The translations under genes and the position numbers were made by a program. A stretch of 64,000 nt of DNA, taken from contig CAVSDD010000004.1 in assembly GCA_963726795.1 (NCBI GenBank), positions 496,001-560,000 on the forward strand, given 5' to 3'. The stretch comes from Hyphomicrobium_A sp963726795 (GTDB lineage Bacteria > Pseudomonadota > Alphaproteobacteria > Rhizobiales > Hyphomicrobiaceae). Of this stretch, positions 9,778 to 18,752 are shown piece by piece. The notes beneath the pieces were generated by a model. The model did not search any database. It saw only the letters and a program-made list of their open reading frames with translations, and had not been told where the DNA came from. Every line of letters begins with the position of its first letter. Position 1 is the stretch's first letter.

Positions 9778-10433
9778 CGAGCGCCAACAGCGATCTGCAT
9801 CCGCCCCGCTTCGATGCTGACTTTCGCTCCGCGCTCCGCGATCTCATCCTGTGGCGGCGGGACGTACGCCGGTTCAAGCCGGATGCGGTCGCGCCCGATC
9901 TCATGACCTCTCTCATTGCGCTGGCCGGGCATGCGCCCTCTGTGGGACACAGTCAGCCCTGGCGCTTCGTCATTGTCGAAAGCGCGGACCGGCGCGCGGC
10001 GGTCTGCCAGTCTTTCCAGCGTGCCAACGCACAGGCGATCGAAGGCTACTGCGGCGAGAAACGTCAGCTCTATGCAAAGCTCAAGCTCGAAGGGCTGCGC
10101 GAGGCGCCGGCGCAGCTCGCCGTGTTCGCCGACGAGGCGACGCAGACCGGCGCGGGGCTCGGCAGCCAGAGCATGCCCGAGACACTGCGCTACTCCGTCG
10201 TCGGTGCGGTGCAGACGCTCTGGCTGTGCGCGCGCGCGCACGGATTGGGCGTGGGTTGGGTCTCCATCCTGGAACCCGAGACGGTCGCGGCGGCGCTCGA
10301 CGTGCCAGAAACCTGGAAGCTCGTTGCCTACCTCTGCATCGGCTGGCCCGAGGAGGAGCATCTCGACCCGGAGCTGCAGCGCAGCGGCTGGGAAGGCACG
10401 GTTGACGCCGGCAGCGTTACCTTTCGCCGCTGA
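9774..10433 (+). CDS. bluB: 5,6-dimethylbenzimidazole synthase BluB
   Basis: BluB is the oxygen-dependent flavin-destroying nitroreductase-fold enzyme that breaks down FMN to make 5,6-dimethylbenzimidazole, the lower ligand of B12. The 219-residue protein contains RRDVRRFKPD, HAPSVGHSQPWRFV and a C-terminal IGWPEEEHLDPELQRSGWE segment, all typical of BluB rather than a generic nitroreductase. The ATG overlaps the cobB stop. The presence of bluB with cobG indicates an aerobic lifestyle able to make complete cobalamin. Confidence 0.93.
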   Translation: MTSANSDLHPPRFDADFRSALRDLILWRRDVRRFKPDAVAPDLMTSLIALAGHAPSVGHSQPWRFVIVESADRRAAVCQSFQRANAQAIEGYCGEKRQLYAKLKLEGLREAPAQLAVFADEATQTGAGLGSQSMPETLRYSVVGAVQTLWLCARAHGLGVGWVSILEPETVAAALDVPETWKLVAYLCIGWPEEEHLDPELQRSGWEGTVDAGSVTFRR

Positions 10434-10492
10434 GGACCGTATTGCATGGCGGGGGCTCGCGCCTTTGGCCTCAGCGTGCTAGAGCGCGCCCC

Positions 10493-11858
10493 ATGACCGC
10501 CCCTGCGCAACAATCGAAAACTCGCCCCGCGCCCGATCGCGCCCGCGCGCCGACCGTCGGCTTCGTCTCGCTCGGCTGCCCCAAGGCGCTCGTCGACAGC
10601 GAGCGCATCATCACCAAGCTGCGCGCGGAAGGTTACGGGCTTTCCGCCGACTACGCCGGCGCCGACGTCGTCGTGGTGAATACCTGCGGCTTCCTCGACA
10701 GCGCCAAGGCCGAGAGCCTGGAAGCCATCGGAGAAGCGATGAGCCAGAACGGCCGTGTCATCGTGACGGGGTGCATGGGTGTCGAAGAGGCGCGCATCCG
10801 CGCCGAGCATCCGGGCGTGCTGGCGGTCACCGGTCCGCATCAGTACGAGCAAGTCGTCGCGGCGGTGCACGCTGCCGTCCCGCCGCTGCACGATCCGTTC
10901 ATGGATCTCGTGCCGCCGGAAGGCTTGCACCTGACGCCTAGGCACTATGCCTATCTGAAGATTTCGGAGGGCTGCAACAACCGCTGCTCGTTCTGCATCA
11001 TTCCGAGCCTGCGGGGCGATCTGCAAAGCCGCTCTGCGGCGCAGGTGATGGGCGAAGCGGAGCGGCTGGTCAAAGCCGGCGTGAAGGAGCTGCTCGTCAT
11101 CAGCCAGGACACGAGCGCCTACGGCCTCGATATCAAATATGCCGAGACGCCGTGGCGCGGACGTGCGCTGCCGGCGCGGTTCCAGGATTTATGCGGCGCG
11201 CTAGGTGAGCTCGGCGCGTGGGTGCGCCTGCACTACGTTTATCCCTATCCCCACGTTGACGAGCGTCATCCCGCTGATGGCCGAAGGCAAGATCCTGCCC
11301 TATCTCGACATCCCCTTTCAGCACGCTTCGCCCGCGGTGCTGAAAGCGATGCGGCGCCCCGCGGCCGCCGAGAAGACGTTGGACCGCATCGCGCGCTGGC
11401 GCGAGGTCTGCCCCGACCTGGCGATCCGCTCGACGTTTATCGTCGGGTTTCCCGGCGAGACGGAGGAGGATTTCACGATCCTGCTCGAATGGCTGCGCGA
11501 GGCGAAGCTGTCGCGCGTCGGCTGCTTCCGCTACGAGCCGGTTTCAGGAGCGCGCGCCAATGAGCTTCCGGGCGCGGTTCCAGATTCAGTAAAGGACGAG
11601 CGCTGGCAGCGCTTCATGGAGGTCGCGAAAGAGGTGAGCGCGGCGCGCCTCGCTGGCCTCGTCGGCCGCGAGATCGACGTGATCATCGACGAGGTCGATG
11701 AGGAAGGCGCGCTCGGCCGCTCGAAATGGGATGCACCTGAGATCGACGGCAGCGTGTTTCTCAACGGCGACAGCGGCGTGAAGCCCGGCGATATCGTGCG
11801 GGCCAAAGTCGCGCACGCGGATGAGTACGACCTCTGGGCTGAGCGCGTGACGCGCTAG
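10493..11858 (+). CDS. rimO: Ribosomal protein uS12 methylthiotransferase RimO (one frame break)
   Basis: RimO is the radical-SAM enzyme that adds a methylthio group to the conserved aspartate of ribosomal protein S12. Visible parts are the N-terminal UPF0004 domain (GFVSLGCPKALVDSE, TCGFLDSAKAES), the radical-SAM cluster C161-x3-C165-x2-C168 (CNNRCSFC) and a C-terminal TRAM domain ending near 11,858. The frame breaks after YVYPYPHVDE: one surplus C at 11,264 shifts reading into VIPLMAEGKILPYLDIPFQH. Corrected length is about 454 residues. The last bases overlap a convergent membrane protein gene. Confidence 0.92.
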
Positions 11859-12370
11859 AAGCCGTGGATCGCGATGCTGATCGCGAAAAGCACCACACCG
11901 AAGATTTGGAGGAACGTCGGCAGCGCCGCCAGCAGGCACGCCGGCGTCCATTGCCGCGCGAGCGCGAGGACCGCCACGCCGAGCGCGACGACGGGGGCAA
12001 TATAAATCTGGAAGACGACGTGAGCGAGGATGAAGCCGCTGCCCTCGTTCAGATCGAACCCGGGAACGGCAGCCGAGGGCAGGAAGCTCAGCCATCCCAT
12101 CGCGATGATCAACGCCATGGCGAGCAGCGCGTCGGTCATGCGGCCGCGGATCGTGAATGCGAGCGCAAGCAGCGCCAGCACCGGCTGCAGCACGATCTTG
12201 GCGATGATGACCGCGCCGCCGAGACCCGGCACGTCCGGCGAGTCAAAGAGGACCGGCAAATTGGCGAGCCCACCGATCAGCTCGACGGTGGCCGCGATGA
12301 GAAGGAGAAGCCGCGGCCAGCGCGACGCTGAAGCGGCCGGTCGTGCGGCGGCGTCTGAACTCTGTGCCAC
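11855..12370 (-). CDS. Small integral membrane protein of unknown function
   Basis: This 171-residue hydrophobic protein has about four predicted membrane spans (LLLLIAATVELIGGL; IIAKIVLQPVLALLALAF; LLAMALIIAMGWLSFL; VVALGVAVLALA, then a C-terminal VVLFAISIAIHGF). No motif tied to a function is visible. A GTG start at 12,370 is chosen because GGGAGAG lies just upstream on the coding strand; longer upstream starts give a low-complexity Arg-rich leader that looks non-coding. It converges on rimO, and the two stop codons overlap. Confidence 0.6.
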   Translation of the reverse strand: MAQSSDAAARPAASASRWPRLLLLIAATVELIGGLANLPVLFDSPDVPGLGGAVIIAKIVLQPVLALLALAFTIRGRMTDALLAMALIIAMGWLSFLPSAAVPGFDLNEGSGFILAHVVFQIYIAPVVALGVAVLALARQWTPACLLAALPTFLQIFGVVLFAISIAIHGF

Positions 12371-12564
12371 GAAAACTCTCCCACCTGCTGATCCCTGAAC
12401 CTCTCCGACGCGCCGCACCCTACAGCCTGCGGCGGAGCGTGGCAGCCAAGCCTGCGCATGCAACTGATGCGCCTTATGTTTTTCACGCAAACACCTCATT
12501 TCGTTCCGAAATCAATGGCGTCATTGCCCTAGGTGATTCGAAAACGCCAAACCGGGGGCCGCAC

Positions 12565-12936
12565 ATGACGAAGCTTCTGCAGTACATCGAGGAGATGCGT
12601 GCACGCGTTCTGGACGTTGCGTCGAGTGAGAAGGTGGTGGTCAAGGCTTTGGCCGACGCGTTGGATCGGCTCGATACGCAGCTCATGCGCGAGGTGCGCA
12701 CGATAACGAGCGAGCACGAGGCGCGCCGTGCCGCGATCCTTGGTGAGCTGCACGGTCTCGCCGCCGGCATCGGCATGTTCCAGCCGCTGCAATCGGCGCC
12801 AACCCCCGAAGCGCTGCCGACATACCGGACAGACGGCGCCAATCAGACGATCGTTCCGGGCGACTGGCGCGCGGCAACTCGCAATATCGAGGAAGAGCTG
12901 GAAATGCGCCTCAACGGCCGCGCGCATCCGAATTGA
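12565..12936 (+). CDS. Conserved hypothetical protein, coiled-coil-like
   Basis: A 123-residue soluble, mostly helical protein beginning MTKLLQYIEEMRARVLDVAS. The central part (DALDRLDTQLMREVRTITSEHEARR, residues about 31-56) has heptad-like spacing suggestive of a short coiled coil. The C-terminus is rich in polar residues. It resembles uncharacterised proteins I associate with Hyphomicrobiales genomes, but I cannot assign a function. ATG 12,565 is chosen because the conserved-looking sequence begins there; the frame extends further upstream without coding character. Confidence 0.6.
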   Translation: MTKLLQYIEEMRARVLDVASSEKVVVKALADALDRLDTQLMREVRTITSEHEARRAAILGELHGLAAGIGMFQPLQSAPTPEALPTYRTDGANQTIVPGDWRAATRNIEEELEMRLNGRAHPN

Positions 12937-12963
12937 CGCGCATGCCAATTGAAGAGGGCCGGC

Positions 12964-13146
12964 CTAGAGCCGTATGGCCTCGCCGTTGACGACGACGAGG
13001 CGCGCGAATTCGAACGCGGTGCGAATGCCTTCGGCAGCCGCCTCGAGCTCGCGGCGCGTCTGTGTGCGCGGCAGCGCCAGTGTGAGCGTTGCGGCGCCCT
13101 TGACGATGTGTACGAGATGGGCGTGTTCGTCGATCGTGATACGCAT
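12964..13146 (-). CDS. Small hypothetical protein (60 aa)
   Basis: A short frame encoding MRITIDEHAHLVHIVKGAA and ending VVVNGEAIRL. The composition is ordinary (no Arg-rich shadow bias), with alternating hydrophobic residues compatible with a small alpha/beta domain. It lies alone between a rightward hypothetical and a leftward metal exporter, without a clear operon. No family is recognised, and it may be non-coding. Confidence 0.35.
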   Translation of the reverse strand: MRITIDEHAHLVHIVKGAATLTLALPRTQTRRELEAAAEGIRTAFEFARLVVVNGEAIRL

Positions 13147-13303
13147 CGCACCTGCTTGTCGTCCGGCGCGATTGGGGGTGTCTGCGGTCGAGAAATGCTC
13201 TCGCCGCAGCTCGTGACGCCGGCAGGCTAGCAGTAGGGCTCAAGCCGGCCAGCCGCTGTTCCGCCAGGAACAAGAAAGAGCCATCGCCAAAACGGAAATG
13301 CCT

Positions 13304-14215
13304 TCAGATCTCGACGGCGTCTTTGTGCTTGGCCTTGAACTCGGGCTCCACGTGGATCACCACGTCCGCCCCCGTAATCTTGGCCTTTATCGCAGCCTCG
13401 AGCCGGTCGCAGATCTCGTGCGCCGCTTCCACGGTCATCCCTCCGGGGACGACGAGGTGGAACTCGATGAAGAGTGCAGGTCCAGCCGTGCGGGTCCGCA
13501 GATCGTGCGCCTGCAACGCTCCGTCCGCGCTCTCCTTGATCGCCCGGCGAATGTTTGCCTCGACCTGGGGCGGCGCCGCTTGATCCATGAGGTGGCTCAT
13601 GGACTCGGTCGCGAGATTGTAACCGATGCGCAGGATGTTGAGCGCAACCACGCCCGCGATCAGCGGATCGAGGATCGCCCAGCCGGTCCAGGTCGCAAGC
13701 AGCAAACCGGCGATGACGCCGATCGAAGTCACGACGTCGCTGAAGAGATGGCGCCCGTCGCCATCGAGCGCCGGTGACTTCCACGCCTTGCCGCGATCGA
13801 TCAACACCCAGGCCCAGGCGGCGTTGATCGCGGTTGCGATCGCGTTGACCGTCAGGCCGAGCACGGGAGCCGTCAAGGGGTGCGGATCGATGAGAGCGAA
13901 ATACGCCTGCCGGCAGATGAGCAGCGCGGCAATGATGATCAACGTGCCTTCCAGCACGGCGGAGAAATATTCCGCCTTGTGGTGACCGAACTGATGATGG
14001 CGATCGGGCGGGTGCCTGCCGACCTGGATGGCAATCAGCGCGGCAATTGCCGTCAGCACATTGACGATGCTTTCCAGCGCGTCCGAGAAGAGTGCGACGC
14101 TCCCGGTAATGCGATAGGCGAGGTACTTGATTGCAAGCACCAGCAGGCCGATGCCGATGCTGCCGGCGGCCACAGTCTGGAGCCTGCTCATGCCTGGGTC
14201 GATGAAGCGTTTCAC
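13304..14215 (-). CDS. Cation diffusion facilitator (CDF) family metal exporter
   Basis: An inner-membrane Zn/Fe/Co/Mn-type antiporter of 303 residues. Six membrane segments occupy about residues 10-210. The metal-site motifs are FSDALES (TM2, conserved Asp) and HLFSDVVTS (TM5, His and Asp). The soluble C-terminal domain (from about residue 215) ends in VVIHVEPEFKAKHKDAVEI with the family's terminal His/Glu. ATG 14,215 is used; MSRLQTVAAGS, eight codons downstream, is an alternative. Substrate specificity cannot be read from the sequence. FieF-like metal efflux is the closest description. Confidence 0.85.
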   Translation of the reverse strand: MKRFIDPGMSRLQTVAAGSIGIGLLVLAIKYLAYRITGSVALFSDALESIVNVLTAIAALIAIQVGRHPPDRHHQFGHHKAEYFSAVLEGTLIIIAALLICRQAYFALIDPHPLTAPVLGLTVNAIATAINAAWAWVLIDRGKAWKSPALDGDGRHLFSDVVTSIGVIAGLLLATWTGWAILDPLIAGVVALNILRIGYNLATESMSHLMDQAAPPQVEANIRRAIKESADGALQAHDLRTRTAGPALFIEFHLVVPGGMTVEAAHEICDRLEAAIKAKITGADVVIHVEPEFKAKHKDAVEI

Positions 14216-14438
14216 TCGGATCGATGCTCGCGGGCTGAGTGCTGGGGGGCAATGCTCAAGGTGTGCTTATGCGAAATGACGATGTGAGGCCCGCGGCGAG
14301 CAAAGGCAAGCACGGCCTTATCCACACACTCCGGGCGCTCCTCCCTCCCGCTGCCTTCGAGAATCTGATCGGGAGGCGCATGCGGCGCCGTGCCCCGTCA
14401 TGGGGTGCGGGCTCAAGTCGAGCGGGAGGGCACTCGTC

Positions 14439-15278
14439 ATGGCCAAATTCACCACGCACATCCTTGTCGGAACGGTTGTGTCGGGCACGCTTGCCACCCT
14501 CACGCTCGCCGCCAACGTCATCGCCCCGCAGAACCTCGTCGCGGTAACGCTGGCAGGGTGCCTTGGTTCGGTGCTCCCCGATATCGATCTCAAGGATTCG
14601 CGGCCCAGCCGAGCGCTCTTTGCGGGGCTGGCGATATTCTTCTCCTTCGCCGTCCTGTTCCACTTCGCCGACCGGCTGTCGATTGTCGAGATGTGGATCC
14701 TGTGGCTGGGAACGCTGTTCCTGGTACGCTTCGGCCTGCACACCGTATTCCACAAATTCTGCGTGCATCGCGGCATCTGGCATTCGCTCGCGGCGGCACT
14801 TGTGTGCTCATTCGCGACGGCGATCATTTTCTATTACGCCTTCGGGCGCCCCGACGGCGTCGCTTGGCTCGCCGGCGGGTTCATGTTCATCGGCTATCTG
14901 ACGCATCTGGTGCTGGACGAAATTTATTCCGTCGACGTCATCGGCAACCACATCAAGAAGTCGTTCGGCACGGCGGTGAAGCTGGTCGATTTCCGCTACC
15001 CCGCGGCGTCGGCCGGAATGGTCATTGCTTGCGTTCTCCTGATCCTGCTGCTGCCGCCAATATCCACGTTCGCCGACGGCATTGCCTCGCGCACCCTGTG
15101 GGCAGGCCTGCATGAGCGGCTGTTGCCGCAGGACAAGTGGTTCGGGATCTTCGCGGAGCGCGGCCGTCTCGCCGCTTCTCCGGCCGAGCCCGCGGCACCG
15201 ACGACCGGATCGCTACCCGCAGCAACCGACGCCGCGGCAACCGAGACAGCGCCCCCTGCAGCACCAAAGCCGCAGTAA
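14439..15278 (+). CDS. YdjM-like membrane-bound metal-dependent hydrolase family protein
   Basis: A 279-residue membrane protein with the N-terminal pattern MAKFTTHILVGTVVSGTLA and the conserved acidic/histidine motifs LGSVLPDIDLKDSRPSR and HRGIWHSLAAAL, then GYLTHLVLDEIYSVD. These fit the YdjM/LexA-regulated membrane-bound hydrolase family (DUF457-like). The C-terminal 40 residues are an Ala/Pro/Thr-rich tail. GGGAGGG 9-15 bases upstream supports ATG 14,439. Enzymatic activity is inferred from family membership only. Confidence 0.75.
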   Translation: MAKFTTHILVGTVVSGTLATLTLAANVIAPQNLVAVTLAGCLGSVLPDIDLKDSRPSRALFAGLAIFFSFAVLFHFADRLSIVEMWILWLGTLFLVRFGLHTVFHKFCVHRGIWHSLAAALVCSFATAIIFYYAFGRPDGVAWLAGGFMFIGYLTHLVLDEIYSVDVIGNHIKKSFGTAVKLVDFRYPAASAGMVIACVLLILLLPPISTFADGIASRTLWAGLHERLLPQDKWFGIFAERGRLAASPAEPAAPTTGSLPAATDAAATETAPPAAPKPQ

Positions 15279-15286
15279 GCCAGCCC

Positions 15287-15892
15287 TCACTCGAGGCGTC
15301 CGGAAAGGCCGGCGAGGTAGTTGGAGACGAGCTCGTCGACGAGCGTCGTGCCCGTATGGGCGGTGACGTGGGAGAGCTTGTTGGCAGTCGACAGCGACGT
15401 CATCCCGTGCACGCCGGCCCACAGTGCGCGCGCTGCCCGCTTGTGTCGTGCCGGATCGGAACCGCTGACGAGGGGCGCAAGCGCTTCCTCGATCGGCTTC
15501 AACAGGTCTTCGATCTTGCTGCGATACCAGTCGGGCACTTCGTGGCCGACCGGCATGCGATGCTCGATGAGGAGATTCCAGAGCTTCGGCTTTTCCTGCG
15601 AGAACGCGCAATAGGCGCTCATCAGGCGTTGCAGCTGCTGTTGCGGCGTGCCCGAGCGATCCTGCGCGGCGATGCGCGCGGCGAGCTGGTCGAGAAGGCG
15701 CGATTCGATCGTGAGCAGAAGATCGTCGAGATTCTCGAAAACATTGTAGAGCGTGCCCGGCGAATAACCGATGCGCTTGGCGATTTCGCGCGCAGAAAGA
15801 CCCTCAAGACCGTCGCGCTCGACGATCTCGGTGCCGGCCTGGATGATCAGCTCCCGCAGTTCGTCGGGGGAGTGGATTGAGCGCCGACCCAT
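15287..15892 (-). CDS. TetR/AcrR family transcriptional regulator
   Basis: A 201-residue regulator. The N-terminal helix-turn-helix region reads GTEIVERDGLEGLSAREIAKRIGYSPGTLYNVF, the classic TetR pattern. The remainder is an all-helical ligand/dimer domain containing a WAGVHGMTSL segment common in TetR C-terminal domains. ATG 15,892 is preferred to the upstream TTG at 15,928. It converges with the YdjM-like gene (8 bp apart). Its target is unknown; nearest candidates are its own promoter and the neighbouring membrane genes. Confidence 0.85.
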   Translation of the reverse strand: MGRRSIHSPDELRELIIQAGTEIVERDGLEGLSAREIAKRIGYSPGTLYNVFENLDDLLLTIESRLLDQLAARIAAQDRSGTPQQQLQRLMSAYCAFSQEKPKLWNLLIEHRMPVGHEVPDWYRSKIEDLLKPIEEALAPLVSGSDPARHKRAARALWAGVHGMTSLSTANKLSHVTAHTGTTLVDELVSNYLAGLSGRLE

Positions 15893-16061
15893 GATTACCC
15901 GCGTCCCCGATAGTTTGAAGACGGACAATTCGGAACAATAGGGCTGCCGGATCGCCTTGCAAGCGATCTCGAACCGTCCGCTGACAATAGTTCAGCAGAT
16001 GCCGCTCCGACAGGGCATCTGCCGGCGCGCGAGATGCCGCCGGATGCGCTCAGAATCACGG

Positions 16062-16701
16062 TCAACAGGTGGACAGGCAGGGGCTGCTTTGCTTGATGTA
16101 GTCGACACAGGTCCTGACGCGCGGGCTGTGGAAGGACTTGTCGGTCCACGTAATGTTACCGGGGAGGCCCGGTACAAAGCCGGCAAACAGCGGTTTGAAG
16201 AGGTAGCTCGAACTCGATGACGATGACGCTGCCGCCCTTGTCGATCAACCCTGTTGGAAGCGCGTAGGCCGAGCACTTCGAGGGAGCGGCCATGCCGTTA
16301 TAGGAATACGTCCACTGCACTTTCGTGTCGCTCGCATTCGTTGGCGATGCGCTGACCGAAATGACGGAAAGCTTCAGCAAAGTAGCGTCGTAGGGCTGCA
16401 TGACCTGACCGATCGAGGCCATCATGCCATCCAAGTTGGATTGAGCTGCGCCAGAGCTTGTGCCGAGGTACTCCTCGCGCGCCACGAGGTCGCCCGCCAT
16501 GGCGGTCGCGGAGGTGAAGTGGCGGTTGAGATTGAAGGCGCGGCCCGTCTCGATCGCGCCGAGCAGCATCAGCAGCAGAACGGGGGCGATTTGCGCGAAT
16601 TCAATCGCTGCAGTCCCGCGCACGTCGCCAAAAAAGCTTCCTGCTTGGCTCCGCAGCGCGGCGGCCGTCGAGTTCACTCTACGCATTACACTCTCACGCA
16701 T
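16062..16701 (-). CDS. TadE-like pilus assembly protein (one frame break near the 3' end)
   Basis: TadE/TadF-type minor pseudopilin: a short positively charged leader, then GTAAIEFAQIAPVLLLMLLG, matching the TadE transmembrane motif with its conserved Glu. An extracellular domain follows. The frame shifts around 16,208-16,214: the uncorrected frame ends soon after in ELPLQTAVCRLC, while removing one base gives EFSYLFKPLFAGFVPGLPGN and a natural cysteine-containing end at 16,062. The restored YLFKPLF segment is typical for TadE proteins. ATG 16,701 is chosen because GGAGGAG precedes it. It lies downstream of a second TadE-like gene in the leftward operon. Confidence 0.82.
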
Positions 16702-16748
16702 TACACTCAATTCTCCTCCGACAGGAGAGACACGCGACACGACACGGA

Positions 16749-17333
16749 TCAGGTATAGGGCTCGCTGCGAAAGGTCGTTGCAGCTTGCACTATCGCGGGA
16801 CCGGAGCCATCAGGCCCGGATCCAAGCTTGAGGAAGCTGAACAGCGTTGCGAGATCCCATTTGTAGCAAACCGTCACCAGCACGACGGTTTTTGACGAGC
16901 CGGCATATTTGGAGATCAGATCTCCCGCCGATCCCGTCGACGACGCCATGTTGCTGTTGGAGTCGACGCACGACGCCGGGGTGATGCCGCTCCAGTCGGT
17001 GCTGCTCTGCACGAGAACGCTGACTTTGCTGCAATCGATGTAGCTGCCGGCCTCGGTGCAGAGAAGGGTCTTGAACTGGGAGACGGTTATGGCGTTTTTC
17101 TGCGCTTCGCCGGTTCGAAGCTGCCGCGACGCATTCTCGACGCCTTGCTCGAGGGCGTTCTGCGTCAAAAAGTAGAGCCCGATGCCGATGATGCCGAGGG
17201 TGAACAGAAAGAACGGCAGCGCCACGAGCGCGAATTCGACCGCAGCCGAGCCGCTGTCGTCGCTCAACCATTTGCCCCGAGCGCGGGCAGTGATTGGCGA
17301 TACACGTTTAAAGGAGCTGAACGTCGGTTGCAT
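16749..17333 (-). CDS. TadE/TadG-like pilus assembly protein
   Basis: A 194-residue protein with an N-terminal SAAVEFALVALPFFLFTLGIIGIG segment, the TadE motif with conserved Glu followed by a membrane helix. The periplasmic domain contains cysteines (LLCTEAGSYIDCSKV; ASCVDSNSN; VCYKWD) that could pair. It belongs to the leftward operon opposite the main Tad genes, between the secretin N-domain protein and the second TadE. Such proteins are minor pilins or pilus-base components. Confidence 0.85.
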   Translation of the reverse strand: MQPTFSSFKRVSPITARARGKWLSDDSGSAAVEFALVALPFFLFTLGIIGIGLYFLTQNALEQGVENASRQLRTGEAQKNAITVSQFKTLLCTEAGSYIDCSKVSVLVQSSTDWSGITPASCVDSNSNMASSTGSAGDLISKYAGSSKTVVLVTVCYKWDLATLFSFLKLGSGPDGSGPAIVQAATTFRSEPYT

Positions 17334-17509
17334 CGAACGCCTCGAAAAATTGCGGCGCTCTGAACCTACCTTTACGTCTATGAATTATGTATTGCCAACA
17401 GTGCAATTGAGCGGTCGCGGTAAATGTTTCATTAAACTCTTTGTATACGGCCGCTCGGCCTCAAGCACTTTGCTCAGCCCACCCGTCATTCGGCAACAGA
17501 GTGAGATGA

Positions 17510-18034
17510 CTATTCGGCCGGACCCTGCTGCGTGTTGCGGTCCGTAACAGTGCCGCCCGCAGAGACCGTGGCCTTGGTTTGCACGTGCTTTGAAATGTTC
17601 TCAAAGTACTTCGTCTCGTCGCCGATCATGATCGTGGGAGAGCACGTCGGCGTGCACGCGTAGGATTCCCGCGTCGAGCCCCGGTAGAGCACCAGCGCCC
17701 GCTGATCGTCGCGCTCCACCATAACCCGCTGATCCTGGATCACGTTTCGCTGCGCATCGAGCGCGATGATGTTGGTGATGCCGAAGGCCTTGCCGGTCAC
17801 GACGAGCAGATTGCCGCCCTGGATATTTACGTCGGCGATCGACGGGTTTCCGATGATGACCTCGGTCGCCGGCCGCGGCAGCCGGATGAGCTGCGATTGG
17901 TCGTAGCGAACGATGAGATCGGGTCCGGCAGCATTCGCTATGCCAGCGAGGGCAAGCATGCCCAGCCCGAAGGCTCCAAAAGCAACAGTACGCAGTGGGG
18001 ACATCAACGCCATCACTCTCGTGTCAGGACACAT
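17510..18034 (-). CDS. Pilus assembly protein with secretin N-terminal (CpaC-like) domain
   Basis: A 174-residue exported protein. A signal peptide (VAFGAFGLGMLALAGIANA) is followed by a domain matching the CpaC/RcpA N-terminal region (LIRLPRPATEVIIGNPSIAD, GKAFGITNIIALD, VMVERDD). It stops before any secretin barrel. The C-terminal part has a Cys-containing segment (SYACTPTCSPTIMIGDE) and a Thr-rich tail. ATG 18,034 is chosen because GGGGAG precedes it. It heads the leftward operon with two TadE-like genes and diverges from the Flp pilins, so it is likely an accessory envelope component of the same pilus. Confidence 0.8.
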   Translation of the reverse strand: MCPDTRVMALMSPLRTVAFGAFGLGMLALAGIANAAGPDLIVRYDQSQLIRLPRPATEVIIGNPSIADVNIQGGNLLVVTGKAFGITNIIALDAQRNVIQDQRVMVERDDQRALVLYRGSTRESYACTPTCSPTIMIGDETKYFENISKHVQTKATVSAGGTVTDRNTQQGPAE

Positions 18035-18243
18035 GAACTCAGCTCCCCGCATTACTTCAGCAATTGGTGAAGGAATTGGAAACGCTCGTTAACCCCTTGC
18101 ATCGACTAGGCTGAAGCGCGGGTTTGAGCCTCTCAGTAATCTAAAAGTCGCCTGGCGCTTTACCTGGACTTAAGTGTCCAAGGGCGAAACCGGCCAATCG
18201 ACCGGATCCAGAGCTGCCGGCGTGAGTTCAAAGAGGGAAGACC

Positions 18244-18411
18244 ATGCGCGCCATCGTTGCTCATTTCGCAAGGGACAAATCGGGCGCCACCTCGATCGAA
18301 TATGCGCTTATCGCCGCAATCGTCTGCTTGGGCCTTATCGCAAGCTTCACGGGCGTCCGCGATGGAGTGAATGGCCTCTTCAGCAACGCCAGCAATGCCC
18401 TCGGGCAATAG
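18244..18411 (+). CDS. Flp-family type IVb pilin (divergent paralogue 1)
   Basis: A 55-residue Flp pilin. The positively charged leader ends at Gly14 and is followed by ATSIEYALIAAIVCLGLIA, with the Glu and Tyr at positions +5 and +6 of the mature protein that define Flp pilins. Prepilin peptidase (cpaA downstream) would cleave after Gly14. This copy differs from the two downstream pilins through most of its C-terminal half and has a Cys in the membrane helix. It is preceded by GAGGGAAGACC. Confidence 0.9.
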   Translation: MRAIVAHFARDKSGATSIEYALIAAIVCLGLIASFTGVRDGVNGLFSNASNALGQ

Positions 18412-18444
18412 AGCAGCAAAAAGATCATCAAACGGCCGGTGAAT

Positions 18445-18459
18445 TTAAGCGAACGTTAT
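18445..18459 (+). promoter_or_regulatory. CtrA-like site upstream of flp pilin 2
   Basis: The sequence TTAA-N7-TTAT differs by one base from the alphaproteobacterial CtrA consensus TTAA-N7-TTAA. It lies about 125 bp before the second pilin start in a locally AT-rich stretch. CtrA controls pilin genes in Caulobacter; binding here is inference. Confidence 0.3.
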
Positions 18460-18584
18460 CCTGTATTTGACCTACTTTTGCGATATTAATTTCGGATTAA
18501 CGTGTGTGGCATTGAATGCCCCCTATGCAAGCCGGCAAAAGCAAGCCGGAAAATAGCGAAACAACACGACTCCGGAGTGCCGTC

Positions 18585-18752
18585 ATGCAGGGTTTGATCA
18601 ATCGTTTTGTCGCCGACGAGCAGGGCGCGACAGCCATCGAGTACGGCCTTATCGCCGCAATCGTCGGAATCGGAATTGTTGTCGGCCTGGGCGCGCTACG
18701 CGACGGCCTGAACAACCTTTTCACCAACGTAAACACGAAGCTTTCCAAGTAA
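18585..18752 (+). CDS. Flp-family type IVb pilin (paralogue 2)
   Basis: A 55-residue pilin with leader MQGLINRFVADEQG, then ATAIEYGLIAAIVGIGIVVG. The consensus cleavage site is after Gly14, with Glu and Tyr at mature positions 5 and 6. It is identical to paralogue 3 at 45 of 55 positions by direct comparison, with only four differences in the mature part, so the two probably arose by a fairly recent tandem duplication. GGAG precedes the ATG at 18,585. Its own 170-bp upstream region separates it from paralogue 1, suggesting independent expression. Confidence 0.92.
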   Translation: MQGLINRFVADEQGATAIEYGLIAAIVGIGIVVGLGALRDGLNNLFTNVNTKLSK

